Translations under genes and position numbers: made by a program | The notes under the pieces: generated by a model | Seen by the model: only the letters and a program-made list of their open reading frames with translations | Told to the model about the DNA's origin: nothing | Databases searched by the model: none | In this document: positions 1 to 6,877 of the stretch, piece by piece | Layout: each line of letters opens with the position of its first letter | Position numbering within the stretch: the first letter of the stretch is position 1 | Origin: PGYU01 sp964637845 | GTDB taxonomy: Bacteria; Bacteroidota; Ignavibacteria; Kapaibacteriales; UBA2268 | Direction of reading: 5' to 3' | Assembly (NCBI GenBank): GCA_964637845.1 | Contig: CAZWXI010000099.1 | Coordinates: 1-8,805 of the forward strand | DNA length: 8,805 bases

Positions 1-1502
1 ATTCTAAATTCGGAATAAGAACCCTCGAGAAAAATTTTATTAGGTACTCTCGAAGTATAAAAAATAAAATTTTCGCTCTGAAGTTTATTCATATTAATGA
101 TTTCTTCACCTTCTTTTTCGGCTCTCCATGCGATTCTACCATTATGGGAAATATTACAGTAAACACTGTCTATTATCAAAACATCAATAATTGGTACGGC
201 GGATGAAAATTCAACACTGCCGATTAAAGGTATAGAGCGATTAGTATTCTGTCCGTCAGGTCTCGAAACTCTTGCTTCAAGCACAGCACGAGAGGGACCC
301 CTCGAGTTTGGTATATACTCGATAATAATCATTTTGGGTGTGCATTGAATTAAGGTCGAGATGGGATTTGGGGTAATGATTGAAAAGCGTTGAGCATCTA
401 TTCCCGTAATTTCAAGCGATAAAGTAGCTTCTGTAAAGGAATCATTTGATATAAAAATTGTGTCGCGAACTGCATCACCCAAGCAGATATCTCTGAAAAA
501 TATCGAATCCTTAGTGAATTCACTTCTTGCGGGTCTCATTCTGTATATTCCGCTACCGACTACCCAACTCTCGTTGGGTGCAGTGAACCACATATCATCT
601 AAATCGCCATTATCAATTCCGCAATTATGCAAAACCCAAGTAACACCTCCATCGGAAGTGTAATATACACCTTTGTTGTTGCCGCATGCCCAACCTTCAC
701 GAGCACCAAGCAAGAAAGCACCGAACATCGGTAATCTTGTTTGGAAATTACTCCAAGTTGCACCACCATCGGTAGTAAAACGCATACCCCCGTCAGCGCC
801 ACCACCTTGACAACTTGTGCCTGCATAAGGCAGCAAAAAAGATGTTCCTGAATGAGTTAATTCTTCGTGCCAAATGTAAGTACCTGTTCTGGCTATAGAA
901 TCCCAAGTTATGCCACCATTATTAGTCCTCCATAATAATCCACTGCTTACTGCAAAACCTAAGCCGTTCTGCGAATACATAATTACATCCGTTAGACCAC
1001 TGTGAGTGACATCATTCTGAAAAAGTGACCAGGTAGTTCCGCCGTCAGTGGTTCGCCAAAATCTCTGATTGTTCATACAACCGCCACCGACTAACATCCC
1101 GAAGTTCACATCTAAAAAATAACAACCCCAGTAGCTTGTTGATAATTTATCGGGTGTTATGTCTCTCCAAGTTGCACCACCGTCAGTAGATTTGAAAATG
1201 CCGTCAGGTCCGGATGTATAGCCGATTGTTGTTGTTGGGAAATGTATGTGTTCCAAATGATATGCACCCGGTACTACCGAGCCACGCCAAGTAGCTCCAC
1301 CGTCGGTTGTCCTCGCAACCATTCCGTTAAATCCACAGACCCAACCATGAGTATTTTGTGGAGCAAGAAAAAAAACGTCTAACCAATAGTTGTTTCTGTA
1401 AGCATCGGGTAAATTCGTTATCCGCTCCCAACGCTGCGAATAGCTTATTGAAGCCGATAGAAACAGGGTTAGTGTCAATAAGGTGGTAATATAATTTTTC
1501 AT
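1..1502 (-). CDS. Secreted BNR/YCF48-like repeat protein with Ig-like domains (3' end outside window)
   Basis: The frame is open from ATG at 1502 down to the left edge, giving 500 residues with no stop, so the C-terminus is missing. Residues 1-22 look like a signal peptide: a lysine, a hydrophobic stretch, then SYS before Gln23. Six copies of a TTDGGATW-like motif lie at residues 65-72, 105-112, 151-158, 193-200, 243-250 and 282-289, spaced 39-50 residues. This is the pattern of BNR/Asp-box or Ycf48/sortilin-type beta-propellers. Residues about 328-430 resemble an Ig-like 'choice-of-anchor D'/ASH module, and a second such module seems to start near 436. In Bacteroidota-type bacteria such proteins are often exported and carry a type IX secretion sorting domain at the C-terminus; here that end cannot be seen. 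The substrate or role is unknown. Only weak purine-rich sequence (AGAAGAG) precedes the start. A terminator lies upstream, so it is probably its own transcription unit. Confidence 0.85.
   Translation of the reverse strand, partial: MKNYITTLLTLTLFLSASISYSQRWERITNLPDAYRNNYWLDVFFLAPQNTHGWVCGFNGMVARTTDGGATWRGSVVPGAYHLEHIHFPTTTIGYTSGPDGIFKSTDGGATWRDITPDKLSTSYWGCYFLDVNFGMLVGGGCMNNQRFWRTTDGGTTWSLFQNDVTHSGLTDVIMYSQNGLGFAVSSGLLWRTNNGGITWDSIARTGTYIWHEELTHSGTSFLLPYAGTSCQGGGADGGMRFTTDGGATWSNFQTRLPMFGAFLLGAREGWACGNNKGVYYTSDGGVTWVLHNCGIDNGDLDDMWFTAPNESWVVGSGIYRMRPARSEFTKDSIFFRDICLGDAVRDTIFISNDSFTEATLSLEITGIDAQRFSIITPNPISTLIQCTPKMIIIEYIPNSRGPSRAVLEARVSRPDGQNTNRSIPLIGSVEFSSAVPIIDVLIIDSVYCNISHNGRIAWRAEKEGEEIINMNKLQSENFIFYTSRVPNKIFLEGSYSEFR
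636..1310 (-). repeat. Six degenerate Asp-box (TTDGGATW-like) coding repeats
   Basis: Within the secreted protein gene, each repeat encodes a short [ST]-x-[DN]-G-G-x-T-W motif. The DNA copies are also similar: plus-strand 753-775 and 1167-1189 match at 21 of 23 bases by eye. Tryptophan, glycine and threonine are invariant, and the Asp becomes Asn in the fourth copy. Spacing of about 40-50 residues fits one motif per propeller blade. The DNA similarity may reflect coding constraint rather than recent duplication, since the sequence between motifs is diverged. Confidence 0.8.
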
Positions 1503-1574
1503 ACTCTTCTAAACTTATGGTAAAACTAGCATTATTTAACTGACAATATACTGAATTTTGAGAACTTATACAAA

Positions 1575-1604
1575 TAAAAAAGGCGAACATTACATGTTCA
1601 CCTT
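1575..1604 (-). terminator. Rho-independent terminator after the HU / mS38-like genes
   Basis: Read on the minus strand, an 11-bp stem (arms 1604-1594 and 1590-1580, with one G-T wobble pair) encloses a 3-base loop and runs into a run of six Ts (1581-1576). It lies 20 bases after the stop codon of the 30-codon ribosomal protein gene and before the start of the secreted protein gene. The natural reading is the end of the HU-mS38 transcript. On the plus strand there is no T-run after the stem, so it should act in one direction. Confidence 0.85.
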
Positions 1605-1624
1605 GAGGAAAATATGTCGAGAAA

Positions 1625-1717
1625 TTATTTCCTTTTCTTGTGGCGATTCTTGCGAAGTCGCTTTTTTCTCTTGTGGGTCGCCATTTTGTGGCGCTTTCTT
1701 TTTTTACCGCAAGGCAT
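1625..1717 (-). CDS. AURKAIP1/COX24-domain small ribosomal protein (mS38/bS22-type), 30 aa
   Basis: An ATG at 1717 opens a 30-codon frame ending in TAA (1627-1625). The product starts MPCGKKRKRHKMATHKRKKR and about two thirds of its residues are Lys, Arg or His. I recognise this as the short bacterial AURKAIP1/COX24-domain protein, related to mitochondrial mS38 and, by type, to the mycobacterial protein bS22. These are tiny basic proteins of the small ribosomal subunit that sit deep in rRNA. A strong Shine-Dalgarno sequence, AAGGGAG (1730-1724), lies six bases before the ATG, and a terminator lies 20 bases after the stop. Both support a real gene despite its size. It follows the HU gene by 68 bases on the same strand and may be co-transcribed with it or have its own promoter in that T-rich gap. 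The family call is from memory of the sequence pattern. Confidence 0.88.
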   Translation of the reverse strand: MPCGKKRKRHKMATHKRKKRLRKNRHKKRK

Positions 1718-1785
1718 TTTAAGCTCCCTTATCTAATTTGTGTAAAAAATTTTTGCAATGTAATAGAAAAAACGAAAAAGCAAAG

Positions 1786-2094
1786 CTATAGTGTCTTTTC
1801 CTCGAGTTGTACTTTTATAGATTCGTTGACTTTACCCAAAAACTCAGGTGACGGTTTGAAAATTGGGACATAACGCTTGTCAAGCGGGACAAGCTCACCT
1901 GTCTTAGGATTGCGAGCCATTCTCGGCTTTCTACTTTTGTGTTTGAATACACCAAATCCTCTCAACTCAATACGCTTTCCATCAGCGATTGCATTTATAA
2001 TACTTGCAAAGACACCATCCACGACAGCTTTGGTTTCTATCTTTGTCAAACCCGTCGCTTTTGAGATTTCATCAACAATATCAGCTTTAGTCAT
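1786..2094 (-). CDS. HU/IHF-family DNA-binding protein
   Basis: This gene encodes 102 residues; the usual HU/IHF length is about 90-100. It begins MTKADIVDEISKATGLTK, the typical N-terminal helix pair. GFGVF follows at residues 46-50, and the beta-arm with RKPRMARNPKTGE lies at 55-67. Pro63 corresponds to the proline that intercalates at the arm tip to bend DNA. The C-terminal helix contains PSPEFLGKVN, then a short acidic/basic tail ending EEKTL. It should act as a dimer that bends and compacts DNA in the nucleoid. The sequence does not separate HU from an IHF subunit with confidence; the KPRxARNPKTGE arm is found in both. It is transcribed away from uppS and followed by the mS38-type gene. 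A weak AGG lies seven bases before the ATG. Confidence 0.93.
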   Translation of the reverse strand: MTKADIVDEISKATGLTKIETKAVVDGVFASIINAIADGKRIELRGFGVFKHKSRKPRMARNPKTGELVPLDKRYVPIFKPSPEFLGKVNESIKVQLEEKTL

Positions 2095-2299
2095 AGCTTA
2101 CCTATACAAATTTACTTAAACATAAATACGAATCTTCATACAAAAAAAGACAAATTTAATAAACCTCTACAAAATAGAAAAATTTATTTTTCATAATCTG
2201 ATATTTTTAAACTAATTATGCAAAAAATAAGATTTTTGAATCAAAATTTTTTATTTTTGAAGTTCACAAATTGTTATATTTTTCTTTTTCGGAGATTTA
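2095..2299. promoter_or_regulatory. AT-rich divergent intergenic region (HU / uppS), probable promoters both ways
   Basis: These 205 bp separate the divergent HU and uppS genes and are extremely rich in A and T. They should carry promoters for both sides. Matches to the Bacteroidota -7 consensus TAnnTTTG are visible: TATTTTTG at 2252-2259 on plus, 41 bases before the uppS start, and TAAATTTG on minus at 2158-2151 and 2114-2107 toward HU. No convincing -33 TTTG element lies at the expected 19-21 base spacing, so exact start sites cannot be assigned. I see no open frame, tRNA or riboswitch here. Confidence 0.5.
2291..2294 (+). promoter_or_regulatory. Shine-Dalgarno GGAG deciding the GTG start of uppS
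   Basis: GGAG lies five bases before the GTG at 2300. No comparable motif is placed before the next in-frame ATG at 2360, so the GTG is preferred as the start. Confidence 0.6.
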
Positions 2300-3148
2300 G
2301 TGAATTGGAAAGACGAGCAGCACGCATCTGATAAGGAAATACAGCTTGAATTGATTGAGATGGGCAAGTTTCCTCGTCATCTTGCCATAATTATGGATGG
2401 CAATGGCAGGTGGGCTGTGGAAAAAAACATGCCCCGCATCGCAGGTCATAAAGAAGGCATCGAAAGCGTACGTGATATTGTAAAAGCATGTTCACAGTTG
2501 GGCATTCGGTATCTTACGTTGTACGCCTTCTCAATTGAAAATTGGAAAAGACCCATTGCTGAAGTAAGTGGGCTAATGAAACTTTTAGAACATTATCTTC
2601 GTCAAGAAATAGAAGAACTTGACGCAAACGGAGTAAGAATTAGATCTATAGGAAAAATAAATTCTTTACCAAAAGTAGTCCAAAAACTTTTAAAGGACTC
2701 TATCGAAAGAACAAAGGACAATACAGGACTTAATCTTACACTAGCCCTGAGTTACAGCGGTAGGTGGGATATCGTTAGAGCCGTGCAGATGGTCGGTCTT
2801 GATATTAGACGCGGGAAAGTTTCTCCCGAGGATATTTCGGAAGATTTGTTTGCATCATATTTGCAAACTCACGACTTACCCGAAGCTGATTTACTCGTCC
2901 GTACAAGCGGAGAAATGCGTTTAAGTAATTTTTTGCTTTGGGAAATGGCTTATGGTGAAATTTATATATCAAACAAATATTGGCCCGAGTTCAGAAGAGA
3001 GGATTTATACAAAGCTCTCAACAATTATCTGCAACGCGAAAGGCGCTATGGCAAAACCTCATTACAAATTGCCAATGAAAATCAAAACCAAACTACACAG
3101 GAAGATTCGTATATTAAGAGAGTTTTTAATGCATTCAAGAAATCTTAA
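2300..3148 (+). CDS. uppS: Isoprenyl transferase / undecaprenyl diphosphate synthase
   Basis: This cis-prenyltransferase adds isopentenyl units to farnesyl diphosphate. The C55 product is the lipid carrier for peptidoglycan and surface polysaccharide. Family motifs appear in order over 282 residues: MDGNGRWA at 32-39 with catalytic Asp33, RIAGHKEG at 46-53, YAFSIENWKRP at 75-85, SYSGRWDI at 151-158 and RTSGEMRLSNFLLW at 201-214, then Glu220 as the probable magnesium ligand. The start is GTG at 2300, chosen because GGAG (2291-2294) lies five bases upstream and relatives usually carry about 20 residues before the first motif. ATG at 2360 is a weaker alternative. The C-terminal ~30 residues are Asn/Gln-rich and beyond the usual core. 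The last 20 bases overlap bamA. It heads the envelope gene cluster. Confidence 0.95.
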   Translation: MNWKDEQHASDKEIQLELIEMGKFPRHLAIIMDGNGRWAVEKNMPRIAGHKEGIESVRDIVKACSQLGIRYLTLYAFSIENWKRPIAEVSGLMKLLEHYLRQEIEELDANGVRIRSIGKINSLPKVVQKLLKDSIERTKDNTGLNLTLALSYSGRWDIVRAVQMVGLDIRRGKVSPEDISEDLFASYLQTHDLPEADLLVRTSGEMRLSNFLLWEMAYGEIYISNKYWPEFRREDLYKALNNYLQRERRYGKTSLQIANENQNQTTQEDSYIKRVFNAFKKS

Positions 3149-5501
3149 GTATTTCACGCTTATTTTCTTCGCTCTTTTTGCGAATATCATGCTCGCACAG
3201 GACTTTGGTTCATTTTCCTCTCAACAGGCTTATACTTTGGCAGGTATTACAGTCGAAGGCAACGTTTATTCTGATACTGAGACAATCATCGCTCTCTCGG
3301 GACTCAGAATAGGCGAGTCAATCAATTATCCAGTTGACAACAAAATTCAAAAAGCCGTTTCGAATATTTGGGAAAGGAAGCAATTTTCTTATGTGGATAT
3401 TGTGGTTGACCGTATATCGCCTGTTGGCATATTTCTCGTTATAAAGATTCGGGAATTCGAAAGATTGAACGCTATAATCGTCGAAAATAACAAAAAAATT
3501 GACGATTTCGATATTCGCAAAGCTGTAGGGAAAATTCGTGGCGACATCATATCAAATTTCGAATTGCACAACATCAAACGTAACCTAAAAAAGCTTTATG
3601 CCGACGAAGGATTGAACTTCGCTCAGATTGATATTGAACTTCGAAAGACCGATACTGCTAATTATTCTGACATTTACATTTATGTGGACGAAGGGATTAT
3701 ATTTAGAGTAGCTTCAATCGAATTCGAAGGCAATCAGAACTTCACAAATAGTGAGCTTGCAGGCACTTTTGAAGAGACATCAACCAAATCTTGGTGGCAA
3801 TTTTGGAAATCTGCAAAATTTGACCAAACAAAATATGCAGATGATAAACAACTTTTAGTAAAATACTTACAAAATGAGGGTTATATTGATGCCCGGATTT
3901 TATCTGATTCAGTAATTTATGATGAAGCCAAAAAGAGAGTTCACATAAAACTCAACATATCCGAAGGACCACGCCTATTTGTTCGGGACATAACTTTTAA
4001 AGGCAACACAATATATCCCGGTGAGATACTCATGAGACGTTTAGAATTCAAAAAAGGCGACCCGTATAACCTTGAATTATTCCAGAAAAATCTTACCGGC
4101 AATGAATCGCAAACAGATGCTTCATCTTTATATATGGATAACGGTTATCTTCAAGCACGTTTAATACCTCAATTATTCAGAGTACCACCTGATTCTGTGG
4201 ATATTGTTATTAATATCTTTGAAAATGATAGATTCAGAGTCGGTAAGGTGCATATTGTCGGGAATACAAAGACAAAAGACAAAGTCATCAGGCGCGAACT
4301 CTATACCCGTCCCGGCGACTATTTTGATCGTTCCGCAATTATACGCAGTGTACGTGCATTGCAAGTTATGCAGTATTTTAACCCTGAATCTCTTCGCCCC
4401 GATATAAAACCCTCAGAAACTGACAATACAGCAGTTGATGTTATTTATAAAGTCGAAGAGCGTTCGACCGATACTTTCAATGCTTCCATCGGTTTTGCGG
4501 GAACTTTTGGTTTGACAGGTGCAATCGGGTTTACATTCAATAATTTTTCCTTGCTGGAACCATTACGCGGAGGTGGTGGACAGATTTTCAATTTGAATTT
4601 GGAGTTTGGGCAAGCAAATCGTCATCGTACTTTCTCCCTGGGCATTACTGAGCCATGGCTTTTTGATACTCCCACAACTGTCGGATTCAACATATTCGAT
4701 ACTTATTTCAGCTATTTAGATTTAAATCAAAGTCGCACAGGCATTGGTATTAATTTAGGAAGACGCTTCAAGTGGCCCGATGATTATTGGCGTGGTGATT
4801 TGACCACACGTTATCAAGTAAATGACAACAAAACCGCATCGCTCTACTATCGTCAGGGGAAATATACCGAAATATCCGTCGGACAAAGAATCTCGCGTAT
4901 TTCGTTAAATAATATGTTCTTCCCGTCAACAGGCTCGCGTTTCAGTATCGGGACTGACTTTGCTATGGGTGCTATAGGATTGGGTGAAACAGATTATATT
5001 AAAAATGAAATCAATTTTGAGATGTTCAATCCAGTTACTAAAATAGAAGGCATGGACCGGCTTGTATTAATGATAGGAGCTAAGTTGGGTTATATCACCG
5101 GATTCAAATCTGACACCACTATTTCCCCAATTGAATTATATCGCATGGGCGGTAACGGATTGAGCGGCTTCAGCGTGACTCCGCTTCGCGGATATCCCGA
5201 TAACAAAATCGGCTCAGGCAGGGGAAGTCGTGTAATGTCAAAATATACGGCTGAATTGCGTTTTGCGATTTCATTAGACCCAATGCCGATATACATCTAC
5301 GGTTTTGCGGAAGCAGGCAATGTTTGGGATAATTTAAGAAATACCGACCCGTTCGATTTGAAACGCTCAGCAGGTATAGGTGTGCAGTTAATGGTTGCAC
5401 CGATTGGTATAATCGGCTTCAGTTATGGTTATGGGTTTGATACCTTAGGCGATAGTCCCGAAAAATCGGGATGGAGATTTTTATTTCACTTAGGACAATA
5501 G
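3129..5501 (+). CDS. bamA: Outer membrane protein assembly factor BamA (Omp85)
   Basis: This is the 790-residue core of the BAM machine, which folds and inserts beta-barrel proteins into the outer membrane. ATG at 3129 gives a good signal peptide (residues 1-23 or 24, cut near MLAQ). The frame stays open upstream to 2952, but that extension lies wholly inside uppS and has no signal peptide. Five POTRA domains follow at about 36-110, 111-190, 191-282, 283-368 and 369-445. The third carries a WWQFWK insert also seen in Bacteroidota relatives. The 16-strand barrel covers about 446-790, with the conserved FFPSTGSRF at 597-605 and the LRGY version of the VRGF/Y loop-6 motif at 686-689. The protein ends FLFHLGQ, without the usual terminal aromatic residue. 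The start overlaps uppS by 20 bases, suggesting translational coupling. The next genes are two Skp-type chaperones. Confidence 0.95.
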   Translation: MHSRNLKYFTLIFFALFANIMLAQDFGSFSSQQAYTLAGITVEGNVYSDTETIIALSGLRIGESINYPVDNKIQKAVSNIWERKQFSYVDIVVDRISPVGIFLVIKIREFERLNAIIVENNKKIDDFDIRKAVGKIRGDIISNFELHNIKRNLKKLYADEGLNFAQIDIELRKTDTANYSDIYIYVDEGIIFRVASIEFEGNQNFTNSELAGTFEETSTKSWWQFWKSAKFDQTKYADDKQLLVKYLQNEGYIDARILSDSVIYDEAKKRVHIKLNISEGPRLFVRDITFKGNTIYPGEILMRRLEFKKGDPYNLELFQKNLTGNESQTDASSLYMDNGYLQARLIPQLFRVPPDSVDIVINIFENDRFRVGKVHIVGNTKTKDKVIRRELYTRPGDYFDRSAIIRSVRALQVMQYFNPESLRPDIKPSETDNTAVDVIYKVEERSTDTFNASIGFAGTFGLTGAIGFTFNNFSLLEPLRGGGGQIFNLNLEFGQANRHRTFSLGITEPWLFDTPTTVGFNIFDTYFSYLDLNQSRTGIGINLGRRFKWPDDYWRGDLTTRYQVNDNKTASLYYRQGKYTEISVGQRISRISLNNMFFPSTGSRFSIGTDFAMGAIGLGETDYIKNEINFEMFNPVTKIEGMDRLVLMIGAKLGYITGFKSDTTISPIELYRMGGNGLSGFSVTPLRGYPDNKIGSGRGSRVMSKYTAELRFAISLDPMPIYIYGFAEAGNVWDNLRNTDPFDLKRSAGIGVQLMVAPIGIIGFSYGYGFDTLGDSPEKSGWRFLFHLGQ

Positions 5502-5523
5502 ACATTTTATCAATTTAATTTAT

Positions 5524-5527
5524 GGAG
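5524..5527 (+). promoter_or_regulatory. Shine-Dalgarno GGAG deciding the start of the first ompH gene
   Basis: GGAG lies nine bases before ATG 5537 and overlaps the alternative upstream ATG at 5522. This supports the downstream start, which also yields a normal signal peptide. Confidence 0.6.
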
Positions 5528-5536
5528 AATACTTTT

Positions 5537-6052
5537 ATGAAAAAGATTTTCATAGCGATTTCAATAATCTTTATTTTTGGCTTATTCACTAATGCTACAT
5601 ATGCAAATTTAGGTGTAGTCGATGTTGAAACAGTACTCAAGGAATTGCCCGAAGCAATTGAAGCCGACAAAAAAATCAAAGAAGTTGGTCAAAAATGGCA
5701 GGACACATTAATGCAGATGCGGACAAATTTGCAACAAAAATTTGAGCAATACCAAAAGCAAAAAGGAATGATGACTCAGGACCAACAACAAAAGGAAGAA
5801 GAAGCTCTGCAAGCTCAGAACCTGCAAATGATGCAATACCAAGAAGAGAGATTTGGACAGCAAGGTGATTTGAATCGTTTAAGAGAGGAATTACTTGACC
5901 CATTGAGAACCAAAATCAGAGCCGCTATTGATAAAGTTGCCAAAGACGAGAAAATCAAGCTCGTAGTTGACAAAGTTATGGTGCTTTATTCAGATTCGAC
6001 CATTGATATTACTTATAGAGTCATTGACAGTATAAAACGCGGAGCTAAATAA
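5537..6052 (+). CDS. OmpH/Skp-family periplasmic chaperone (first paralogue)
   Basis: This 171-residue protein is a predicted periplasmic holdase that keeps unfolded outer-membrane proteins soluble on the way to BamA. The start is placed at ATG 5537, not the in-frame ATG at 5522. GGAG at 5524-5527 lies nine bases before 5537, and the shorter protein begins with a clean signal peptide, MKKIFIAISI and onward, cut after ATYA (residue 23). After a short beta strand (LGVVDVETVL) come long charged and glutamine-rich helices at about 40-145, the expected coiled-coil tentacles. A C-terminal strand region (IKLVVDKVMVLYSD) closes the body. Length matches the family (about 160-180). It sits 35 bases after bamA and 65 bases before a second copy; both share a PEAI motif soon after the first strand. 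Skp acts as a trimer; whether this one does is not visible. Confidence 0.9.
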   Translation: MKKIFIAISIIFIFGLFTNATYANLGVVDVETVLKELPEAIEADKKIKEVGQKWQDTLMQMRTNLQQKFEQYQKQKGMMTQDQQQKEEEALQAQNLQMMQYQEERFGQQGDLNRLREELLDPLRTKIRAAIDKVAKDEKIKLVVDKVMVLYSDSTIDITYRVIDSIKRGAK

Positions 6053-6117
6053 CCTATATTTTTTTCTTTGTAATACGTCTTAGATTTATATTTCTAATAT
6101 TATAAAGATATGTCATC

Positions 6118-6876
6118 ATGAACAAAGTTCTTAAATTAGCGCAGTTCATTCTGCTTGCCTTTTTTTTCATAGTTTTTATAAATGATGCATTCTCTCAACG
6201 AGTGGCATTCATTAATTCAAATACAATTCGCGAGAAATTTCCAGAAGCAATACAAGCACGACAAAGAGTTCAAAGCATGACTGATGAATGGAAAAGAGAA
6301 CTTGATGCAATGCAACAAAGGGTTGACAATCTCGATTTCGAAATCAAAAAGAATCGTCTCATTTGGACTGAAGACGAAAGACGTACAAAAGAAAGTGAGT
6401 TGGCATCCCAAAAGAGGGTACGTGAGGATTACGCACGGACGATTTACGAACCTACTGGCAAATACGACCAGGCAGTGAAAACTATTTTTACACCCGTCGA
6501 AGAAAAGATATATGCAGCAGTTCAGAAAGTTGCCGCGGACCAAGGTTTCGACATCATTCTTGACCAAAGTGTCCAACCACTTCCTTATGTGAATTACAAA
6601 TTTGATTTGACTGTCAACGTATTGAAAAATTTGGGAGTTGACGTAACTGATTTGGAAAAGGATTTACAAGAACGCATAGATAAAGACCCGCGTAACGAAC
6701 AAAAGATAACTAAAACTCCACGCCAACGAGGGCGGGGCGACTATGAACCCGATGCTCCGCCGTCTCGCGACAGGCAGTTTGAACAACAGCCGAATCAGCA
6801 GAATCCCGACTCACCGCCGAATACTCAACAAGCACCACAAAGAGAACGTCCACGCGAAATGAGCCGACCCAGATAA
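6118..6876 (+). CDS. OmpH/Skp-family periplasmic chaperone (second paralogue) with Pro/Arg/Gln-rich tail
   Basis: This 252-residue protein has a signal peptide (residues 1-27, cut near DAFSQ) and the same layout as its upstream neighbour. A first strand (RVAFINSNTI) and a PEAI motif at 42-45 lead into charged helices (about 45-140) and a closing strand region (GFDIILDQS, 143-151). Unlike the first copy it continues with about 55 residues (198-252) rich in Pro, Arg, Gln, Asp and Asn, which should be disordered. The core is therefore a normal Skp/OmpH chaperone, and the tail is an addition of unknown role, perhaps a binding or tethering segment. No Shine-Dalgarno motif is evident before the ATG. 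The stop codon is one base from the lpxD start, so the two are almost certainly co-translated. Confidence 0.88.
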   Translation: MNKVLKLAQFILLAFFFIVFINDAFSQRVAFINSNTIREKFPEAIQARQRVQSMTDEWKRELDAMQQRVDNLDFEIKKNRLIWTEDERRTKESELASQKRVREDYARTIYEPTGKYDQAVKTIFTPVEEKIYAAVQKVAADQGFDIILDQSVQPLPYVNYKFDLTVNVLKNLGVDVTDLEKDLQERIDKDPRNEQKITKTPRQRGRGDYEPDAPPSRDRQFEQQPNQQNPDSPPNTQQAPQRERPREMSRPR

Positions 6877-6877
6877 T

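Noticed and set aside
460..826. Short open frames on plus (460-663) and minus (599-826)
   Set aside because: Both are out-of-frame shadows of the secreted repeat protein; their composition follows the repeat DNA.
636..1310. Regularly spaced similar DNA motifs as a possible CRISPR array
   Set aside because: Repeats are degenerate, in frame, encode TTDGGATW-like motifs and have uneven spacing of about 120-150 bases.
1327..1590. Minus-strand frame across the start of the secreted protein gene
   Set aside because: It crosses the terminator and overlaps the signal-peptide coding region in another frame, with no recognisable domain.
1640..2119. Plus-strand frames opposite mS38 and HU
   Set aside because: They are antisense to two recognised genes and show no family motif.
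2360..2362. Internal ATG as the uppS start
   Set aside because: It would leave a short leader with no Shine-Dalgarno motif; the GTG at 2300 has GGAG and yields an N-terminus of the usual length.
2952..3128. Upstream in-frame extension of bamA
   Set aside because: It lies wholly within uppS in another frame and lacks a signal peptide; the start at 3129 gives a typical export signal.
5522..5536. Upstream ATG of the first ompH gene
   Set aside because: It adds only MENTF before a normal signal peptide and overlaps the GGAG that fits the ATG at 5537.
6217..6576. 119-codon minus-strand frame opposite the second ompH gene
   Set aside because: It is antisense to a well-supported gene, with cysteine/phenylalanine-rich low-likelihood composition and no motif.
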